This document shows positions 16,173 through 26,200 of a DNA stretch of 64,000 nucleotides, piece after piece. A program made the position numbers and the translations under genes. Source of the DNA: Ardenticatenaceae bacterium (GTDB lineage: Bacteria > Chloroflexota > Anaerolineae > Promineifilales > Promineifilaceae). The DNA is taken from positions 27,145 to 91,144 of the forward strand of contig JASJCR010000015.1 in the NCBI GenBank assembly GCA_030065875.1, in the 5' to 3' direction. Under the pieces are notes generated by a model. That model saw only the letters and a program-made list of their open reading frames with translations, searched no databases and had not been told where the DNA came from. Position 1 is the first letter of the stretch. Each line of letters opens with the position of its first letter.

Positions 16173-17873
16173 ATGGACGTGATTTTAAGCAACATACGCG
16201 CACTCGTTCCCGGCCGTAAGCAGTTTCATCTCGACTTACGCCGCTTTGTCGCTGAGCAGATCACTCGAAGTTGGATATTGATGGTTTGGCTGATCGCCTT
16301 TACCGCCTTTGTTGGCTGGTACACGATTGGACAGCTGTCTGCCGCCCCGGGTTCGACAACCACCGTCTTGATTATATGGGCGTTGACGGTGTACATGACG
16401 GTCATTTCAGAACTGCAAAAGGATCATACCCCCCTGACATTTTGGCTCAAAGAGAATATGTACAACTCGATCAACAACGTGTTGGTCACGTTGTTCCTGA
16501 CTCTCTTGATCCTGGCTGGGGTGCGCGCTTTTTACAGCTACGCCTGGGTCAACGCCTCGTTTGAGACCGATCCGATTACCAGTAACGAAGAACGCCCCAA
16601 TGAAATTACGGTTGATGATGCTTTAGCCGCTTATCGAGTCGATTTTAGTAATTTCCCAGAAGGATCTTCGCTACCACCGCGAGTTATTTTGGAAAATGCG
16701 GCCGGTACCCCGATTCGACAGGTTACCTTAACTAAATCCGCTGATGATCCCAATATCGTTATCGAAGAACTGGAGGATATTCACACCGGCGCCTCCTGGG
16801 GATCGGTCATTGAAAATCTACCCAATATTTTGCTGTTCCGCTTCCGCGATCCGGTAATTCAGTGGCGGATTTGGGCCTCTATTGGGGTATTGGTTGTTCT
16901 GGCCCTACCCAGCTTCGTCGTTTATCGCGGCGAACGCTATCGGGGAACGACGACCAGGCGACTCCTGACCTGGGCGTGGGTGGCCTCCCCGCTGATTATC
17001 TTTGGACTGCTGTACGGTCTGACCGCTGAAGGACCGCTGCAAGTTGTTGATCCCGATCAAATTTGGGGCGGTTTTGTGCTGACGGTGATCATTTCGGTGT
17101 TTGCTATCGTAGTGTCGTTCCCGATTGGCATGCTGCTCGCGCTTGGCCGACGCAGCAACATTCAGGGGATTCCCTGGTGGGTGACCTATCCGGTTGCCAT
17201 TGCGATCACGATCTGGGGGTTGTTGACAACGACACCGGCCAATCTTGAAGCATCACGCAACACGGCAGAAACGATTCTGGCATACTGGCCGCTGGCGGTT
17301 CCCGTACTGGCATTCTTTTTCCAGCGAAGTTTTAAAGGCAATGTTGTGGCCGCTTTCAGCACAGGCTATATCGAGGTGGTTCGCGGAACCCCGTTCATCG
17401 TTGTTCTTTTCATGTCGATTATTTTGTTCCCGATCTTTTTACCAAGCGGCTGGGATATCAGCGGTGTTATCCGCGTGCTGCTGGCGTCGGCCCTTTTCTC
17501 GGCCGCCTATCTGGCCGAAAATATCCGGGGCGGGCTGCAGGCGCTCCCCAACGGGCAGTATGAGGCGGCCGATTCACTCGGCTTGAGTGCGTTTAACAAA
17601 TACCGCCTCATTATTCTGCCACAGGCGCTCCGGGCGGTGATTCCGGCCATTGTGGGACAGTTTATCGGCCTTTATAAAGACACATCGCTGGTCTATCTCG
17701 TCGGTCTGTTTGACATGCTGGCCCTGGCCAACGGCATCTCGTCGCAAAACAACTGGCTGGGTATACGGACCGAGCCTTATATTCTGCTGATGGTGATTTA
17801 TTTCCTGGGCAGCAGCCTAATGGCCTGGTACAGTCGGCGTCTCGAGCGTCAGCTGGGAGTTGGAGAACGATAG
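16173..17873 (+). CDS. aapM: Amino-acid ABC transporter permease, AapM-like
   Basis: A 566-residue permease, longer than the usual ~390-430. Two N-terminal TM segments are followed by a soluble, probably extracytoplasmic stretch (about residues 128-215) with no recognised fold. Further TM segments and the HisMQ domain follow (GGFVLTVIISVFAIVVSFPIG, GYIEVVRGTPFIVVLF). The EAA loop is LPNGQYEAADSLGLSAFNKYR. It forms the heteromeric channel with AapQ. Three bases separate it from aapQ; it is followed by a short repeat and then the ATPase gene. Confidence 0.92.
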   Translation: MDVILSNIRALVPGRKQFHLDLRRFVAEQITRSWILMVWLIAFTAFVGWYTIGQLSAAPGSTTTVLIIWALTVYMTVISELQKDHTPLTFWLKENMYNSINNVLVTLFLTLLILAGVRAFYSYAWVNASFETDPITSNEERPNEITVDDALAAYRVDFSNFPEGSSLPPRVILENAAGTPIRQVTLTKSADDPNIVIEELEDIHTGASWGSVIENLPNILLFRFRDPVIQWRIWASIGVLVVLALPSFVVYRGERYRGTTTRRLLTWAWVASPLIIFGLLYGLTAEGPLQVVDPDQIWGGFVLTVIISVFAIVVSFPIGMLLALGRRSNIQGIPWWVTYPVAIAITIWGLLTTTPANLEASRNTAETILAYWPLAVPVLAFFFQRSFKGNVVAAFSTGYIEVVRGTPFIVVLFMSIILFPIFLPSGWDISGVIRVLLASALFSAAYLAENIRGGLQALPNGQYEAADSLGLSAFNKYRLIILPQALRAVIPAIVGQFIGLYKDTSLVYLVGLFDMLALANGISSQNNWLGIRTEPYILLMVIYFLGSSLMAWYSRRLERQLGVGER

Positions 17874-17879
17874 TTAGGA

Positions 17880-17950
17880 CAGCCCGGCGCCGCGCCACTT
17901 TTAGCTCAAAAGCTGAAGGCTGACGGCTAATAGGCCCGCAGGGCCGTGCT
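17880..17950. repeat. Mini-hairpin/heptamer repeat between aapM and aapP
   Basis: CCCGGCGCCGCG, then heptamers AGCTGAA-GGCTGAC-GGCTAAT, then the palindrome GGCCCGCAGGGCC. The same style of unit occurs at 2858-3000. It sits inside an operon and ends just before the ribosome binding site of aapP. Confidence 0.6.
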
Positions 17951-17964
17951 ATCACGAGGACAAT

Positions 17965-18729
17965 ATGACAGCAACAAACACAAAATCAATGGGTGAAGAC
18001 GTCATTGTTTGTCATGACGTACATAAATGGTATGGTGATTTTGAAGCCCTCAAAGGGGTGAGCATGCGGGTTCGATCCGGCGAAGTGATCGTCATTCTCG
18101 GCCCCTCCGGTTCGGGTAAATCGACATTTATTCGCACCCTCAACCGCCTGGAAGAGCATCAGGAAGGGTCGATTTCGGTTGATGGGATTGAGTTGACGCA
18201 CGACATTCGCAACATCGCTGAAATCCGCCGCGAGGTGGGAATGGTGTTCCAGCAGTTCAATCTATTCCCTCACTTAACGGTTTTGGAAAACATCACCCTG
18301 GCCCCGATTCACGTGCGCAAATGGTCTCGTGAGCGGGCGGAAGAAGTGGGGATGAAGTGGTTGACCCGCGTCGGCATCCCGGAACAGGCGGAAAAGTATC
18401 CCGGCCAGCTATCCGGTGGGCAGCAGCAGCGCGTGGCTATCGCCCGGACGCTGACCATGGAGCCCAAAATCCTCCTTTTTGACGAGCCGACCTCGGCCCT
18501 CGATCCGGAAATGATTAAAGAGGTGCTCGACGTGATGCGTGACCTCGCTTCATCCGGGTACACGATTTTGGCGGTTACCCACGAAATGGGATTTGCCCGT
18601 GAAGTAGCCGATCGGGTTATCTTTATGGATGCCGGTCAAATTGTGGAAGAAAACGTGCCCAGCAATTTCTTCACCAACCCGAAGGAAGAGCGGACGCAGA
18701 GGTTTTTGCAGCAAATTCTCAATCATTAA
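17965..18729 (+). CDS. aapP: Amino-acid ABC transporter ATP-binding protein (AapP/GlnQ-like)
   Basis: A 254-residue ATPase energising the AapQM channel. Walker A is [18 protein letters not shown], the Q-loop is [18 protein letters not shown], the signature is [15 protein letters not shown], and Walker B/D-loop is [15 protein letters not shown]. The H-loop is [21 protein letters not shown], typical of polar amino-acid importers. Ribosome binding site ACGAGGA ends about 5 bases before the ATG. It is the last gene of the operon; the stop is followed by a heptamer hairpin shared with the convergent phosphatase gene. Confidence 0.96.
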   Translation: MTATNTKSMGEDVIVCHDVHKWYGDFEALKGVSMRVRSGEVIVILGPSGSGKSTFIRTLNRLEEHQEGSISVDGIELTHDIRNIAEIRREVGMVFQQFNLFPHLTVLENITLAPIHVRKWSRERAEEVGMKWLTRVGIPEQAEKYPGQLSGGQQQRVAIARTLTMEPKILLFDEPTSALDPEMIKEVLDVMRDLASSGYTILAVTHEMGFAREVADRVIFMDAGQIVEENVPSNFFTNPKEERTQRFLQQILNH

Positions 18730-18730
18730 A

Positions 18731-18799
18731 GACAACAGACTTCAGACCACAGACAACAGGTTGCTATTCTGAAGTCTGTGGTCTGTTGTCTGAAGTCTC
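18731..18799. repeat. Heptamer inverted repeat (ACNNCAG units) between convergent genes
   Basis: Left arm: ACAACAG, ACTTCAG, ACCACAG, ACAACAG (18732-18759). Right arm: CTGAAGT, CTGTGGT, CTGTTGT, CTGAAGT (18769-18796). The arms pair with few mismatches, so it can act as a bidirectional terminator. Its right arm is translated as the C-terminus of the minus-strand phosphatase gene. Confidence 0.9.
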
Positions 18800-19894
18800 T
18801 TTTGCAATTTGGTCGACGGCCGCCCCATCGATCAGGCCTATGGAAAAAGCGTGCTCGGCCGCTTGAAGTGAAGTGGCGGTGAATACTAGAGGGACGCCAT
18901 GCCTGGCCGTTCCATGCCTGGCCGTTGTTTTGACCAGCGCCTCAACCTCCCTATCTCGCTGCTCAGAAGTCACATCCCGAATATAAATCGCCTGAATGCG
19001 GTCAGGGTGTTTATCGATCACGCCGGCGTAAATTTCGGGGTCTTTTTGACCGCTGTCACCGAGCAGCACAAAAGGTAGTTCAGGGTAAGTAGCCAACAGT
19101 AAATCGATTTGGGTTGTTTTATGGATGCCGTGACCGGAGGAGATGAGGGTTGTTTCGGTGATGCCATAATCTTTGAGAAAGAGAGGGCCATGGGGAATGT
19201 CCTGTATTTCCATGAAGTCGGTCAACATATCAAACAAATTCCACGGGCTGCTGGAGACGTAGAACAGGGGATTGGAGGCGTCACCGAGACCGCGCTGCAG
19301 CGCCCGATAAAAGGCGGCCACGCCGGCAAAGGGCAGGCGGGTGCGGTGATTTTTGGTAAACATGAGGTGGGCGGCCTGGACGTAGCTGGTGGCTTTGCTT
19401 TGCAAGATCGTATCGTCAATATCGCTGATCACCCCAAAGGTGGCGCCGGGGTTGGGGGTAAAAACGACGGCCGGTGTTTGGCTTTTGGTTGGGGAATCTG
19501 CAAGCTCAAGCTGAACGGTTTCGCGGCCGTGTTGGGCCGGGCCGCTTCGGGGCATCGTGATCGTAACATACCCTTCTTCGTCAGCGGTAAATTCGGCCGA
19601 TTGACCTTCAAAATGCGCACGCACAACCGCATGGGGAATTTCATGGCTGTTGATGCGCTGATACGTGCGCCACACATTTTCCCAAATCGAATCATCACTT
19701 TCGATGGATGACATCTCCCTGGCTTCTAATACGCGAGCGCGGAGTTGAATGCCATGTTCGTTGCCAAAACCAAAATAGGGGACAATTTGCGGCCGGCCGT
19801 TGAGTTTGAGCCTTTTGCGCAGCAGTTGTCGAATCTCATCGAAGGATGTTTCGCCACGGAAGGCGGTTTGGGTTAGGAGAGATTTTAAAGACAT
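18764..19894 (-). CDS. App1-like phosphatase (DUF2183, HAD-type)
   Basis: A 376-residue protein. About residues 150-330 form the App1 catalytic domain, related to yeast Mg-dependent phosphatidate phosphatase App1. The HAD-like motif is VISDIDDTIL (DxDxT), then YVSSSPWNLF and FVLLGDSGQKDPEIYAG with a late acidic pair. The N-terminal ~140 residues form the small beta domain usual in bacterial members. Near residue 325 a 15-base tandem duplication gives TARHGTARHG. The last ~12 residues (KETSDNRPQTSE) are read from the ACNNCAG heptamer repeat. No signal peptide; likely acts on lipid phosphates, but the bacterial substrate is unproven. Confidence 0.9.
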   Translation of the reverse strand: MSLKSLLTQTAFRGETSFDEIRQLLRKRLKLNGRPQIVPYFGFGNEHGIQLRARVLEAREMSSIESDDSIWENVWRTYQRINSHEIPHAVVRAHFEGQSAEFTADEEGYVTITMPRSGPAQHGRETVQLELADSPTKSQTPAVVFTPNPGATFGVISDIDDTILQSKATSYVQAAHLMFTKNHRTRLPFAGVAAFYRALQRGLGDASNPLFYVSSSPWNLFDMLTDFMEIQDIPHGPLFLKDYGITETTLISSGHGIHKTTQIDLLLATYPELPFVLLGDSGQKDPEIYAGVIDKHPDRIQAIYIRDVTSEQRDREVEALVKTTARHGTARHGVPLVFTATSLQAAEHAFSIGLIDGAAVDQIAKETSDNRPQTSE

Positions 19895-19896
19895 GT

Positions 19897-20010
19897 GAAA
19901 TACGAGATACGAAATACGAGATACGAGAGGCGAGATACGAAATGCGAGATTTGAGATACTTGTATTCGTGTGGGTTCAACAAATCGTATATCGTATTCCG
20001 TATTTCGTAA
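19897..20010. repeat. Period-7 inverted repeat (GAGATAC/GAAATAC units)
   Basis: The left arm has about nine heptamers (GAAATAC, GAGATAC, GAAATAC, GAGATAC, GAGAGGC and so on). After a 25-base spacer the right arm has GTATATC, GTATTCC, GTATTTC. The arms are complementary in type. It occupies the leader of the App1-like gene (minus). Confidence 0.85.
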
Positions 20011-20011
20011 T

Positions 20012-20248
20012 TTATATGGCTATCGCAGGCGACACCCGCCCTTTCAGCTCCCATTCCAGGGTATGGGCCAAAAGGGTCAGCGTGAAGGTTTGGTTTTGGA
20101 TCATGATGAGCACGTGGCGGCCAAAATCATCACGCCACTGACGGCCCTGTTCAACAGATTGCCAGCGGCCGTTTAAGCAGATTTTTTGAATATTGAGCTT
20201 GCCGCTTTGCTCAAACCGGCATTGAACGCCGGATAAGGATAAATTCAT
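20012..20248 (-). CDS. Small hypothetical protein, 78 aa
   Basis: Not recognised. It starts MNLSLSGVQCRFEQSGKL and has alternating beta-type strands with a central WRDDFGRHVLIMIQNQ; it is soluble. The frame ends right at the heptamer hairpin that precedes the App1-like gene on the same strand. The window between two repeats and the plausible amino-acid composition favour a real gene, but no clear ribosome binding site is seen. Confidence 0.45.
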   Translation of the reverse strand: MNLSLSGVQCRFEQSGKLNIQKICLNGRWQSVEQGRQWRDDFGRHVLIMIQNQTFTLTLLAHTLEWELKGRVSPAIAI

Positions 20249-20302
20249 GGTGGGTAAAATTGCCTTGTTTACTAAAGAAAATTGTTAGTGTAAGGTATTT
20301 TA

Positions 20303-21208
20303 ATGCTTTTTTTGCTCTTCCCCAAGAATGCTCAAAAGATTTTGTTTGCTTTTTTGATTGCCGCCCTAATTTTAGCCGGCTGCACAGGTGATGACGACGA
20401 TGACCTCATTTTATCATCTCAAACGGTAGATATCACCCCTGACGCGGCTCAAAGCGAGGCAACCCCTTTTCTCACCGAAGAGGAAACGGTCATCACGCCT
20501 CAAGACATTTGGCGGCCGGCCCCTGGAACCAGCTGGCAGTGGCAAATCACCGGCGACATCGACACCTCATTTGAGGTCGACATGTATGATATTGATTTAT
20601 TTGACGCCCCTCAGGCCATCATTGATGAACTTCATGACGATGGCCGGGTGGTCGTTTGTTACTTTAGCGCCGGGAGTTATGAAGATTGGCGTCCCGATGC
20701 CGGTGATTTCCCACCGGAAATTGTTGGAGAGCCGCTCGAGGGCTGGCCAGGAGAGCGCTGGCTCGATGTTTCAAATCTGGATTTGCTTCAGCCAATTATG
20801 AACGCCCGGCTAGATTTAGCCGTCAGCAAAAAATGTGATGGGGTTGAACCGGATAATATGACCGCCTTTCAAAATGAGAGTGGTTTTGAGCTCACGCCGG
20901 AAGATCAGCTGGCTTATAACATCTGGTTGAGCGAAGCGGCCCACGAGCGAGGGTTATCGATCGGGTTAAAAAACGATCTCAATCAAATTGAAGAGCTGGT
21001 CGATTATTTTGACTGGGCGCTCAACGAAGAGTGTTTTTTCTATGATGAATGTGAATTGTTGATCCCATTTGTCGAGCAGGGCAAGGCGGTTTTTGGGGTT
21101 GAATACGAATTGGATCCGGCCGCGTTTTGCGAGCAGGCCAATGCCCTCAATTTTGATTATTTGCACAAAAACTGGGATTTGGACAGCTATCGAACCTCGT
21201 GCCGGTGA
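20303..21208 (+). CDS. Endo-alpha-1,4-polygalactosaminidase-like lipoprotein (GH114/TM1410)
   Basis: A 301-residue secreted lipoprotein. The signal peptide ends LILAGC (lipidated Cys near residue 27), followed by an acidic linker. The rest has the GH114-type TIM-barrel pattern: WQWQITGDIDTS, VDMYDIDLFD, VVCYFSAGSYEDWRPD, WLDVSNLD, the acidic KKCDGVEPDNMTAFQNESGF (candidate catalytic Asp/Glu), GLSIGLKNDLNQ, and FGVEYEL near the end. The family cleaves galactosamine-containing exopolysaccharide. It may remodel the cell's own surface polysaccharide, whose genes begin about 1 kb further on; that link is inference. Convergent with the cyclophilin gene. Confidence 0.88.
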   Translation: MLFLLFPKNAQKILFAFLIAALILAGCTGDDDDDLILSSQTVDITPDAAQSEATPFLTEEETVITPQDIWRPAPGTSWQWQITGDIDTSFEVDMYDIDLFDAPQAIIDELHDDGRVVVCYFSAGSYEDWRPDAGDFPPEIVGEPLEGWPGERWLDVSNLDLLQPIMNARLDLAVSKKCDGVEPDNMTAFQNESGFELTPEDQLAYNIWLSEAAHERGLSIGLKNDLNQIEELVDYFDWALNEECFFYDECELLIPFVEQGKAVFGVEYELDPAAFCEQANALNFDYLHKNWDLDSYRTSCR

Positions 21209-21304
21209 GGCATGAACCGAATCCGAGACCAACTAAGAAATACGCAGTGCCGAGGCATCAGCGTACCTCGGCCCGACTAAGTGAAATACAAAAAGGTTTT
21301 CGAA

Positions 21305-21400
21305 AAAAATATCCGCAGACCCCGTAGGGGTGAACCATAGGTTCGCAGAATGCCGCAGAGCTCCGCAGGAGCTAGAGAGAAATCTGTGGCTGATTTTTTG
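21305..21400. repeat. Dispersed CCGCAGA-type repeat
   Basis: Repeated CCGCAGA/CGCAGAA words with small palindromes such as CTCCGCAGGAG and CCCCGTAGGGG, flanked by AT-rich sequence. Same general class as the islands at 4497, 49631 and 50150. The convergent gap 21209-21436 otherwise shows no gene. Confidence 0.5.
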
Positions 21401-21436
21401 TGATTCACCTAAAAAGTAAAAAACAGCTCGTGAAAA

Positions 21437-22009
21437 TTACTTTTCGATGATATCCACGCGCAATATTTTGTCCCCGGGATTTGGATCGCGCATCGGGTCT
21501 CTCTCGCGAATGGCGGTCAACACATCATCCCCATCGATCAATTCACCAAAGATGGTGTGACGGTTGTTCAGGTGCGGGGTAGGAACGTGGGTGATAAAAA
21601 ATTGACTGCCGTTGGTGCCTGGGCCGGCATTGGCCATCGCCAGCAATCCCCGCTTGGTAAAACGCAGCGTGGGGGAAAACTCATCCTTGAATTTATAGCC
21701 CGGGCCGCCACGGCCGGTGCCTGAGGGATCGCCACCCTGAACCATAAAATCATTGATCACGCGATGGAAAGTGGTTTCATCATAAAAACCCTGGTTGGCC
21801 AAATAAACAAAGTTGTTGACTGTCATGGGGGCATTTTTGGCATAAAGTTGGAAGGTCATGTCCCCTTTTTCCGTGCGCAAAATCGCCTGATAGCTTTTGC
21901 CTTCACTCAAGACGTTATTGGGTGCTTTGCGATAGTGATTGTTTCTATTTTCGGGGGTCACTTCAGCCAACGGCCGTTCACCACCCATCATCCCTTCTTC
22001 ACTTGACAT
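21437..22009 (-). CDS. Peptidyl-prolyl cis-trans isomerase, cyclophilin type
   Basis: A 190-residue cytoplasmic cyclophilin (no signal peptide). After a ~38-residue N-terminal extension the core shows NFVYLANQGFYDETTFHRVI, then DFMVQGGDPSGTGRGGPGYK, LAMANAGPGTNGSQFFIT, and TPHLNNRHTIFGEL. The catalytic Arg lies in FHRVI and the active-site Gln/Phe in SQFFIT. The usual Trp of TPWLDGKHTVFG is His here, as in many bacterial cyclophilins with low cyclosporin affinity. It catalyses prolyl isomerisation. Single gene between a repeat and a 170-base AT-rich gap. Confidence 0.94.
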   Translation of the reverse strand: MSSEEGMMGGERPLAEVTPENRNNHYRKAPNNVLSEGKSYQAILRTEKGDMTFQLYAKNAPMTVNNFVYLANQGFYDETTFHRVINDFMVQGGDPSGTGRGGPGYKFKDEFSPTLRFTKRGLLAMANAGPGTNGSQFFITHVPTPHLNNRHTIFGELIDGDDVLTAIRERDPMRDPNPGDKILRVDIIEK

Positions 22010-22183
22010 AATACTCTCCTTGATATTTTGGTAACAGATTAGCGCAAATTTTCACAGGTTGGGATCCTGTTTAAAATATTCTGCGGTTTCTGAAAAGATG
22101 TAGCTATTGCTCGGTTTGGGTTATTAAATACCTGAATAATGGAATTTCACCACAAAAAGAGAAAAAACACAAAAAATTAAACG

Positions 22184-23197
22184 TTATGCTTCTTGTTGTC
22201 TGAGGAGCCAGATAATAAACATCAGCACCAGCACGGCGATGGTGCTGCCGATGACATACCCTTCGGTAATTGAGGCCTGGGTCACAAAAATCGCCACCAA
22301 TCCGAAAATACCACCGATCAAGTACAGAGTCAGAACCGCTTCTCTCTGAGTAAATCCAAGGCGAACAAAGCGGTGACTCAAATGATCTTTGCCGGGGGTT
22401 GTGAGGGGATTCACTCCTCGACGGAGACGAGCAATTATTACCAGGGTCAAATCAAACAGGGGAACCCCCAAAATCAAAAGGGGAACCATCCAGGTCACAA
22501 AATTGCTGTTTTGGGGGAAGTTGAGCTCGAGGGCCAAGATCGCCAGTAAGAAACCTAGAAATAACGATCCAGCATCTCCCATAAAAATTCGGGCCGGTTT
22601 AAAATTGTAGCGCAAAAATCCAAGGGTCGCGCCTAAGATGCCGGCCGCCAAAGCCGCCACCAGTTCCTGGCCATTGATCGCGGCAATCAGCAGGATAAAG
22701 GCGGCCGCTACGCCGCTAATTCCGGCACACGCCCCATCCATATTGTCCAGAAAGTTAACCGCATTGCTCAGGATCAAGATCCAAAAAATGGTTAAGCCAT
22801 AGTTGATCAGAGGTGGAAAAGCAAGTTCAACCTGAACCCCAAAATAGATTAAAACAACAACCGCCAGCAGCTGCCCGAAAAGTTTGTATCGGGCCCGCAA
22901 TCCACCGGTGCGATCATCTACCAGGCCGACTAAAGCCATAATTGTGATCGCCAGTAAAATACCGATGACTTCGTTGGTCAGCGTATAAAGCCGAAATATG
23001 ACAAAAATAAGTAAAAAGCCGACAAGCGCCCCACCAAAGATAGCCACTCCTCCCATCAGGGGCATCGGCTCTCGATGCATTTTTCGGCCGGCCGGCATAT
23101 CGACAAAGCCAATGGCCATGGCGGTACGCCGAATAAAGGGGGTCCCGGCCATGGTGAGCGAGAGAGAAAGGATAAAGATGATAATAACTAGACTCAT
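22184..23197 (-). CDS. Undecaprenyl-phosphate sugar-1-phosphate transferase (WecA/MraY family)
   Basis: A 337-residue integral membrane enzyme with about ten TM helices. It transfers a sugar-1-phosphate (commonly GlcNAc) to undecaprenyl phosphate, starting lipid-linked polysaccharide synthesis. Family motifs are REPMPLMGGVAIF, LVDDRTGG (catalytic DD), NAVNFLDNMDGACAGI (NxxNxxDxxDG), ARIFMGDAGSLFLGF, and GKDHLSHRFVRLGF (HxxHR-like loop). The family also includes MraY, but lack of other murein genes and the ligase/flippase/glycosyltransferase context favour a WecA/TagO-like role. It is followed upstream on the same strand by the O-antigen-ligase-like gene, 72 bases away. Confidence 0.93.
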   Translation of the reverse strand: MSLVIIIFILSLSLTMAGTPFIRRTAMAIGFVDMPAGRKMHREPMPLMGGVAIFGGALVGFLLIFVIFRLYTLTNEVIGILLAITIMALVGLVDDRTGGLRARYKLFGQLLAVVVLIYFGVQVELAFPPLINYGLTIFWILILSNAVNFLDNMDGACAGISGVAAAFILLIAAINGQELVAALAAGILGATLGFLRYNFKPARIFMGDAGSLFLGFLLAILALELNFPQNSNFVTWMVPLLILGVPLFDLTLVIIARLRRGVNPLTTPGKDHLSHRFVRLGFTQREAVLTLYLIGGIFGLVAIFVTQASITEGYVIGSTIAVLVLMFIIWLLRQQEA

Positions 23198-23269
23198 TAG
23201 GAAGGGGGATTAGTTCGATTGGTTCGATTCACAGCTGATCTCCACGCTCTGGTCAACGATCCACTGAGT

Positions 23270-26200
23270 TTATTCGACAGAGTTGATAAAGTCCTCGATT
23301 TGGGAAACCGCCTCAAGGGGGGCTGCCGCCAGTGAGGCCTCTGCTAATTCAACCGCACGATCGAGTTCACCAGCTTCCGCATAAGCGGTGGCGGCAAAAT
23401 ATTGGATACGCCATACCGGCTCCTGTTCATTGGCAAAGGGAATCGCCGCTTCATAAGCCTGCGTAGCGTAATCATATGCCTGCAGCTGCTGGTAGGTTTG
23501 AGCGATTCTCAGCCACCGCTGGGCCAGATCGCTTTGGTTTGGCGACAATTCACTGCCGCGGATCATGCTGTCGAGCATAATTTTAAAGTAGACGGCCTGT
23601 TCATCCCCTGAGGCTGTAGAGGCACAAATTGCCGCTAATTCAGCCTGTTCAAATCGCGTTTGTTCAAAGAAGGGATCAACCGTGGCGGATGTTTCGTACA
23701 GCTCGGCCGCCTGTTCACAATCCTGGAAGAACGAATAAACCATGCGGGCATATTCATTGCGGATGATGGCGTTTTGAGGACTCAAACCGATTGCCGCCTG
23801 GTAATAGGTTTCGGCCGCCTCGATGCGACCCTCCCGTTCCACATCGCTTTCTGGTGAAACCGCCGCCCACCGCGTGTTAAGACGGGCCAAATTAGCGGTG
23901 TGATCGGTATTGAGGGGGTTGATGTCCTGTGCTTTGATCAGGCTGCGAGCGGCCGTGGTTAACAGAATTTCCCGCTCCTGATCAATCAGCAAACCTGATT
24001 TTTCTAGATAAGCCCGGCCGAGCCACAAGTAGTAAAAATCTTCACTGGGAGCGATTTCGAGGGCGCGCTCGTAAATAGCGATGGTATTGTCCCAGAAGCG
24101 TAATGCAACCTCCGGGTTCTCGCCAGAGACGGTAAGCTGACCGGCTTGAGCGTCAAACGGCTTGCCCCGTTTGTAGATCATATCCGCCTGAATGACGTCG
24201 AGGTTGGTGGTGTTGACCACCCAAAACGACAGCGGCAGGAGGACGATTAACGCCAGTCCGCCCCAAATCGTGGCCCACTGCCCGGTTTGATTGAGCCGTC
24301 GCAGGGCAAACAGCAGGGCAAAGACGAGGATAAAGAGAAAAAAGTAGACATAATATTGGGTGAGGATGCCCACAAATTGATCCGCTTCGGCTACGCGACG
24401 AACCATTTCGGGCATTTCAGCGGTGACTGATTCCGGGGTAATAAAATTTGCCCGGATCCGGTTGGCCTGTAGCCAAGTGTAAGCCATGCCGATGGTCAGC
24501 GACCCAATGCCGGTGATCCCCCCGGCCGTCATCAGCGGCGCGGCCGATTTATCCCAAAGCAGGGCGATTAAGATAACCGAGAGTCCGCCGATGATTAACC
24601 CCACAAATAACCCGTTTCCCCCAACGAGCAGCATGACCAATCCCAAAAGCAGACCGGCCCCGGAGACGACCAGGGCGCGCAGCCGAGCCTGCGGGGCATT
24701 GACCCACAAAGCGATCCCCGCATAAAAGGTGGCGAAGGTCAACAGGGGAGATAGGGTCAAAAAGCCGATGCGCTGCAGCGGAGAGAGCGTCCCGGTGGAA
24801 GCATTTAAGAAGCCGTAACCGGCCGCCAGCAGCCCGATAACGCCACCTGCAAAAAAGGTAATGGCCAGCGGCTGGGCCCGCTTGATTTTTCTGTCGCTCT
24901 TTGGCAAAGAAAGGGTGCCGGATTTGACCATTTCACTGACCAGGGCAAAGATCCCCAACAGCCAGGTCATCACGATTAATAAATAAATGAAGGGGGAGGA
25001 AGAAAATTCCTGGGAGGGGTTTATAAAAAGCGATTGATAAAAAATCTCTCCGGTGGAGGGAAGATCCTGAAGAGATTGAAAAGATTGACCTGGTTGGGGG
25101 GTAAAGATAACAAAGTTAAAGCCCAGGGTAGCCACGATCATGCCAAGCACGATTGTGCCGACAAAAACCGGGCCAAGATAAGGCGGGATGGTGCTTCGGC
25201 GGCTGCCGCCTGAAGCCACCGCCCGTCGACCGCGGCCGGCGCGTCGCGGTGTTGCCTCAGCTGCGGAGGAACTGGCTTCTTTTCGCTTATTTTCCGGCAA
25301 AATATGACCCAGGATTAGCAAGACGGCCGCATAGACAAAGAAATGTATGCGTGAGGAGGCGATGGCGATGCCAAAATGAATTTCGACATAGTGCGCCATG
25401 ATCGCCCCCAGCAGGGCGATAATGGTGATGCGCCGAGTCGAAAAAGGATCGTTTTCCTTTTGGCCATATTCGGCCGGCCGAGCCCCCCAGGCATAGTAAA
25501 TTAAATAAATAACCAGGCCAAAAATTGACCCCAACGGGTAGGCAACGCCCACATATTCGGGGCCGCGCCACAGTGAGAAGGCTGCGGCCGTCACCACCCC
25601 CAAACCAACCCAAAGCCCGACAAACAAATAGCGGTCCAACCGGCTGCGAACCACACCCAGCCAGCGAAATCCGTGGAGAAAAATGGTAATGTAAAGCCAT
25701 TGCCAAACAACAAACCCCAGACCCCCGGTAATCACCAGGGCATCCCATGTTTCGTTATGGGATCGGTCAGGGGAGGCGTTTCGCGCTTCAAGGGTTCCCA
25801 ATTCTGGAGGGTAATAACGGTTGTAAGCGACATACATCGCTTCCGGACCGTAGCCGATCAGCGGCCGCAGCCAGGTAAATGAATCAACCTGTCCATCCGG
25901 ATATCGAATCGGGTCGAAAGAGGTCACCATTTCCATGGCACCCTGCCAGATCAGCACGCGCACCCGGCCGGTTTCCGTTTCGGCATCGAGCATGCGGCCC
26001 AGGCGGCCGATGCCAGGGGTGTCCCGCCATGTATCGAAGAGAAGATTCACCCCTTCGGCCGGCTGCGCCTCCATCTGAGCGGGGCCGCTGCCGATCAGAT
26101 TAAATCCAACCAGCCAAATGCCTCCCAGAATGGCGATTTGAATCCAGCTGAACCACAACCATGACCAACCTTGGCGCAGGCCGAGAAGGATGATAATTGA

